DNA from: Lysinibacillus halotolerans
Lineage (GTDB): Bacteria > Bacillota > Bacilli > Bacillales_A > Planococcaceae
DNA length: 64,000 bases
Reading direction: 5' to 3'
Assembly: GCF_003711845.1 (NCBI RefSeq)
Contig: NZ_RHLQ01000002.1
Location: forward strand, 1 to 64,000
Shown in pieces: positions 61,351 to 64,000 of the stretch. The notes under the pieces were generated by a model, which saw only the letters and a list, made by a program, of their open reading frames with translations, made no database searches and was not told the DNA's origin. Position 1 is the stretch's first letter; every line of letters begins with the position of its first letter. Position numbers and translations under genes: made by a program.

Positions 61351-62901
61351 ATGCTACTAACTGAATTGTTGAAAGAAAATATTAATAAGTTTGGTGAGTA
61401 TGATCTTCTATACTATCATGACAAAATTTATACAAATATTGATACAGAAATGATTTCATCAAAAGTTTCTAGTTTAATTCGTTCTCTTGGTATTGAAAAA
61501 GGTGATCGTGTTCTCATCTGTATTCCAAATTGCCCAGAAGTCATTTTTTCTTATCAAGGTGTACTAGGAGCAGGTGCAATTATCGTACCAGTCATGTATT
61601 TATTACATGAAAATGAAATCAATTTTATTTTAAAAAATTCAGAAGCAAAGGCTGTTATTACTTCATCTACCCTTTTACCGAAAATTATCAATGCATCAAC
61701 TGATTTAGCTAATAAACCAAAAATTATTTGTATTGATCAGCCAAACACTAGTGAATTAGAACAAGTTGATATTGAAATTATTGAATGGGAAAAAGCGCTG
61801 GCAAATATTACAGCCATTGAAAAACACCCTTTAGATATGGAAGAAACGGACATTGCCGTCATTTTATATACTTCAGGTACTACAGGTGTGCCAAAAGGAG
61901 TTATGTTAACCCATAAAAATTTATATGCAAATTCAATGTCTGGCGTATCTCTTAGAGATGATGAGACAAGGGGCACGACAATTGGTGTACTTCCGTTAGC
62001 CCATATTTATGGATTTGGCATTATGAATAGTATGTTATTACTCGGCAGTTCAGTTGTCATTTTCTCGAAATTCGATGCGGAAGAAGTATTTAAAGTAATT
62101 GAAAAATATAAAGTAAAATCCTTTGCAGCAGTTCCAGCAATGGTGCACGCAATGGTATATCATCCAAATGCAGATCAATATGATTTATCAAGTTTGGAGA
62201 CAGTTGGTTCAGGGTCCGCAGCTCTTGCCGTTAGCTTACGCCATAAATTTAAAGAGAAATTTGGAGCTGAAGTACGAGATGCCTACGGGTTATCAGAAGC
62301 TTCACCTGGTGTAGCATCACAACGAAATGATATGCCGATTAAAGAAGGGTCAGTTGGAATTCCGATGCCGGGTGTCAAAATAAAAATTGTCGATGAAGAT
62401 GGAAAAGAATTACCTGCTGGGGAAGTTGGGGAATTGTTAGTACAGGGGGACAATGTAACACCGGGTTATTTCCGAAATGAAGAAGCTACTAAAAAAGCAT
62501 TGCAAAATGGTTGGCTTCATACTGGAGATATGGCAAAAGTGGATGAAGAAGGCTATTTGTATATCGTCGACCGTAAAAAAGATTTAATTATTCGTGGAGG
62601 CTTCAATATTTACCCACGGGATTTAGAGGAACTACTTGTCAAACATGAAGCCGTTTTAGAAGCAGCCGTTATCGGTATCCCTTCTGAAAGAATGGGTGAA
62701 GAAATTCTTGCTTGTATCGTAAAAAAAGAAGGGGTATCGGTTGGAGAATCGGAGTTAATTGATTACTGTCAAAAAAATTTAGCAAAATATAAAACTCCTC
62801 GTCATGTAGTTTTTATTGATGAACTCCCACGTAATGGAGTCGGAAAAATATTAAAAACAAAGTTACGAGAACAATTTGCTGATTTTAATATAGAACAATA
62901 G
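61351..62901 (+). CDS. AMP-forming acyl-CoA ligase
   Basis: This 516-aa ANL enzyme activates a carboxylic acid with ATP and CoA. The P-loop-like motif is YTSGTTGVPKGVMLTH, followed by GLSEASPG, GWLHTGDMAKVDEEG and GGFNIYPRDLEE, with the catalytic Lys in GVGKILKTKL. Relatives act on medium/long-chain or aromatic acids. ATG with TAGGAGG upstream and a cre site before it. It probably feeds the dehydrogenase and thiolase-like steps nearby. Confidence 0.92.
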   Translation: MLLTELLKENINKFGEYDLLYYHDKIYTNIDTEMISSKVSSLIRSLGIEKGDRVLICIPNCPEVIFSYQGVLGAGAIIVPVMYLLHENEINFILKNSEAKAVITSSTLLPKIINASTDLANKPKIICIDQPNTSELEQVDIEIIEWEKALANITAIEKHPLDMEETDIAVILYTSGTTGVPKGVMLTHKNLYANSMSGVSLRDDETRGTTIGVLPLAHIYGFGIMNSMLLLGSSVVIFSKFDAEEVFKVIEKYKVKSFAAVPAMVHAMVYHPNADQYDLSSLETVGSGSAALAVSLRHKFKEKFGAEVRDAYGLSEASPGVASQRNDMPIKEGSVGIPMPGVKIKIVDEDGKELPAGEVGELLVQGDNVTPGYFRNEEATKKALQNGWLHTGDMAKVDEEGYLYIVDRKKDLIIRGGFNIYPRDLEELLVKHEAVLEAAVIGIPSERMGEEILACIVKKEGVSVGESELIDYCQKNLAKYKTPRHVVFIDELPRNGVGKILKTKLREQFADFNIEQ

Positions 62902-62932
62902 TTATTTTTTAATATTAATGAAAGGAGGAAGA

Positions 62933-64000
62933 ATGCCATTGGTCAATAACTCTCCATCTTTATTAAAAGTGGAAGAAATGAAAACGGTCTTTAAAACACG
63001 TGCAGGAAATTTGGAAGCCGTAGATGGAGTTTCCTTTAGTATTTCTAAAGGGGAAACCGTTGCTATCGTTGGAGAATCAGGTTCGGGAAAAAGCGTTTCC
63101 GCCTTATCCATTTTAAGATTGTTAGATAGTAACGGCGAAGTTACTTCTGGAAAGATATTATTTAACGATTTAAATTTAAAAGATTTAAGCAACGATGAAA
63201 TCCGAAAGATTAGAGGAAATGAAATCGCCATGATTTTTCAAGATCCAATGACGTGCTTAGATCCGGTATATACGATTGGCGATCAAATAATCGAAACAAT
63301 AAAAATTCATGAAGACTTAAGTAAAAAAGAATATAAAGATCGCGCCCTCGAACTATTAAAACTAGTTGGACTTCCTGATCCTGAAAGCCGAATTGATGCG
63401 TATCCCCATCAATTATCGGGGGGACAAAGACAGCGAGTCATGATTGCCATTGCCCTTGCTTGCCGTCCAAACTTAATCATCGCAGACGAACCGACAACAG
63501 CATTGGATGTTACGGTGCAAGCTCAAATCATGCAATTATTAAAAGATTTACAATCCCAATTTGGAACAGCAATTATTCTTGTAACCCATGATTTAGGTGT
63601 AGTAGCGGAAATGGCAGACAAAGTTGTCGTCGTTTATGCAGGTCAAGTAGTGGAACAATCGAAAGTGAAGGATTTATTTAATCATCCCGAACACCCTTAT
63701 ACTCAAGCTTTGTTACAAAGTATTCCGAAAATCGATACAGACCGAAACCGCCGATTACAAACGATAAAAGGAAATGTTCCGAGTTTAAGAGATATTCCAT
63801 CTGGATGTCGATTCCATCCCCGTTGTCCTTTAGCAACGGATAAGTGTAAAAGTGAAGAACCACCTCTTTTTGAAATGAAGGAAGATCGGGTGAGTAAATG
63901 TTGGAAGGCAGATCCAACATCAGAAGGTAAGTGGGAGTTTCCAACAGTCGAAGAGAACGAAGCTATTTTTGAAGAAAATGAACATTTGAATAATAAACAA
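62933..64000 (+). CDS. Oligopeptide/dipeptide-type ABC ATPase (partial, runs off right edge)
   Basis: ATG 62933 has AAAGGAGG upstream. The 356 codons to the window end contain Walker [10 protein letters not shown]-loop FQDPMT, signature LSGGQRQRV, Walker [13 protein letters not shown] and H-loop THDLG. The C-terminal oligopeptide-ABC domain has [16 protein letters not shown] with iron-sulfur-like Cys typical of DppD/OppD. It would power peptide or nickel/other solute import. The frame is open at 64000, already longer than usual (about 335 aa), so the tail is extended. Confidence 0.9.
   Translation, partial: MPLVNNSPSLLKVEEMKTVFKTRAGNLEAVDGVSFSISKGETVAIVGESGSGKSVSALSILRLLDSNGEVTSGKILFNDLNLKDLSNDEIRKIRGNEIAMIFQDPMTCLDPVYTIGDQIIETIKIHEDLSKKEYKDRALELLKLVGLPDPESRIDAYPHQLSGGQRQRVMIAIALACRPNLIIADEPTTALDVTVQAQIMQLLKDLQSQFGTAIILVTHDLGVVAEMADKVVVVYAGQVVEQSKVKDLFNHPEHPYTQALLQSIPKIDTDRNRRLQTIKGNVPSLRDIPSGCRFHPRCPLATDKCKSEEPPLFEMKEDRVSKCWKADPTSEGKWEFPTVEENEAIFEENEHLNNKQ

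Noticed and set aside
62902-63231. 109-codon minus-strand open frame near the right edge
   Set aside because: It is antisense to the ABC ATPase, whose Walker A and signature motifs lie on the plus strand.
1-64000. CRISPR arrays, rRNA genes, T-box or other riboswitches
   Set aside because: No regularly spaced repeats of CRISPR type, rRNA sequence or recognisable riboswitch core was seen by eye; a covariance-model search would be decisive.

Overview
The window looks like a chromosomal segment of a spore-forming, low-GC Firmicute of the Bacillaceae/Planococcaceae type. Supporting signs are the AT-rich composition, strong AGGAGG-type ribosome binding sites with many TTG/GTG starts, a Spo0E-like phosphatase, the yqhH-yqhG pair, a spore-photoproduct-lyase-like radical SAM protein, a menaquinol oxidase operon (qoxABCD), and CcpA-type cre sites. 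Gene order does not match B. subtilis over long stretches, and I cannot name the species.

Layout. 1-150: edge of an IS21-like element. 0.4-9 kb: housekeeping and envelope genes (Spo0E-like, SRPBCC protein, YqhH/YqhG, a secreted alpha-carbonic anhydrase with an altered zinc site, a CBS-ACT c-di-AMP-binding-type protein, a secreted helical-repeat protein, a GmhB-like phosphatase). 9-14.5 kb: assimilatory nitrite reduction, with a uroporphyrinogen-III synthase homologue divergent from nirB-nirD-nirC-SUMT, so siroheme supply, nitrite uptake and reduction sit together. 14.7-24.7 kb: an orphan amidase, a membrane-anchored phosphodiesterase, two dehydrogenase/radical SAM genes, AlkD-like DNA repair, a broken DinB gene and a DHA2 efflux pump. 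25-27 kb: a decayed PucR regulator, the tail of another dead gene and a frameshifted MFS gene. 28-32.5 kb: a CitS/CitT-type two-component system followed by a CitMHS citrate transporter with a cre site over its promoter. 32.6-35.6 kb: BlaI repressor, M56 protease and a disulfide relay (DsbA-, DsbB- and ResA-like), with matching BlaI-type operators at both promoters. 35.7-38.7 kb: a LexA-box WYL gene, YhfK-like oxidoreductase, and an MBL hydrolase-TetR operon with two identical operators. 38.7-45 kb: an accessory stretch of small unknown genes, several broken, around an aldehyde dehydrogenase with a non-standard start. 45-50 kb: MltG-like fragment protein, one tRNA-Val, methyltransferase, YqjF-like protein, LLM oxidoreductase. 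50-54 kb: qoxABCD, preceded by an array of about eight 11-bp repeats. 54-57 kb: small basic protein, unknown protein, secreted phosphoesterase. 57-64 kb: acyl-CoA catabolism (dehydrogenase, thiolase-like protein without catalytic cysteines, DUF35 partner, MFS, acyl-CoA ligase) and an oligopeptide-type ABC ATPase that runs off the window.

The most interesting signals are regulatory: the 11-bp-phased array before qox, three operators exactly 33 bp apart before the thiolase operon, paired BlaI operators linking a protease sensor to a disulfide relay, and duplicated TetR operators. On the protein side they are the His-to-Gln change in the carbonic anhydrase and the cysteine-less thiolase/DUF35 pair. 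At least six genes carry frame breaks or stops, two of them in homopolymers. No CRISPR array, prophage or rRNA operon was seen.
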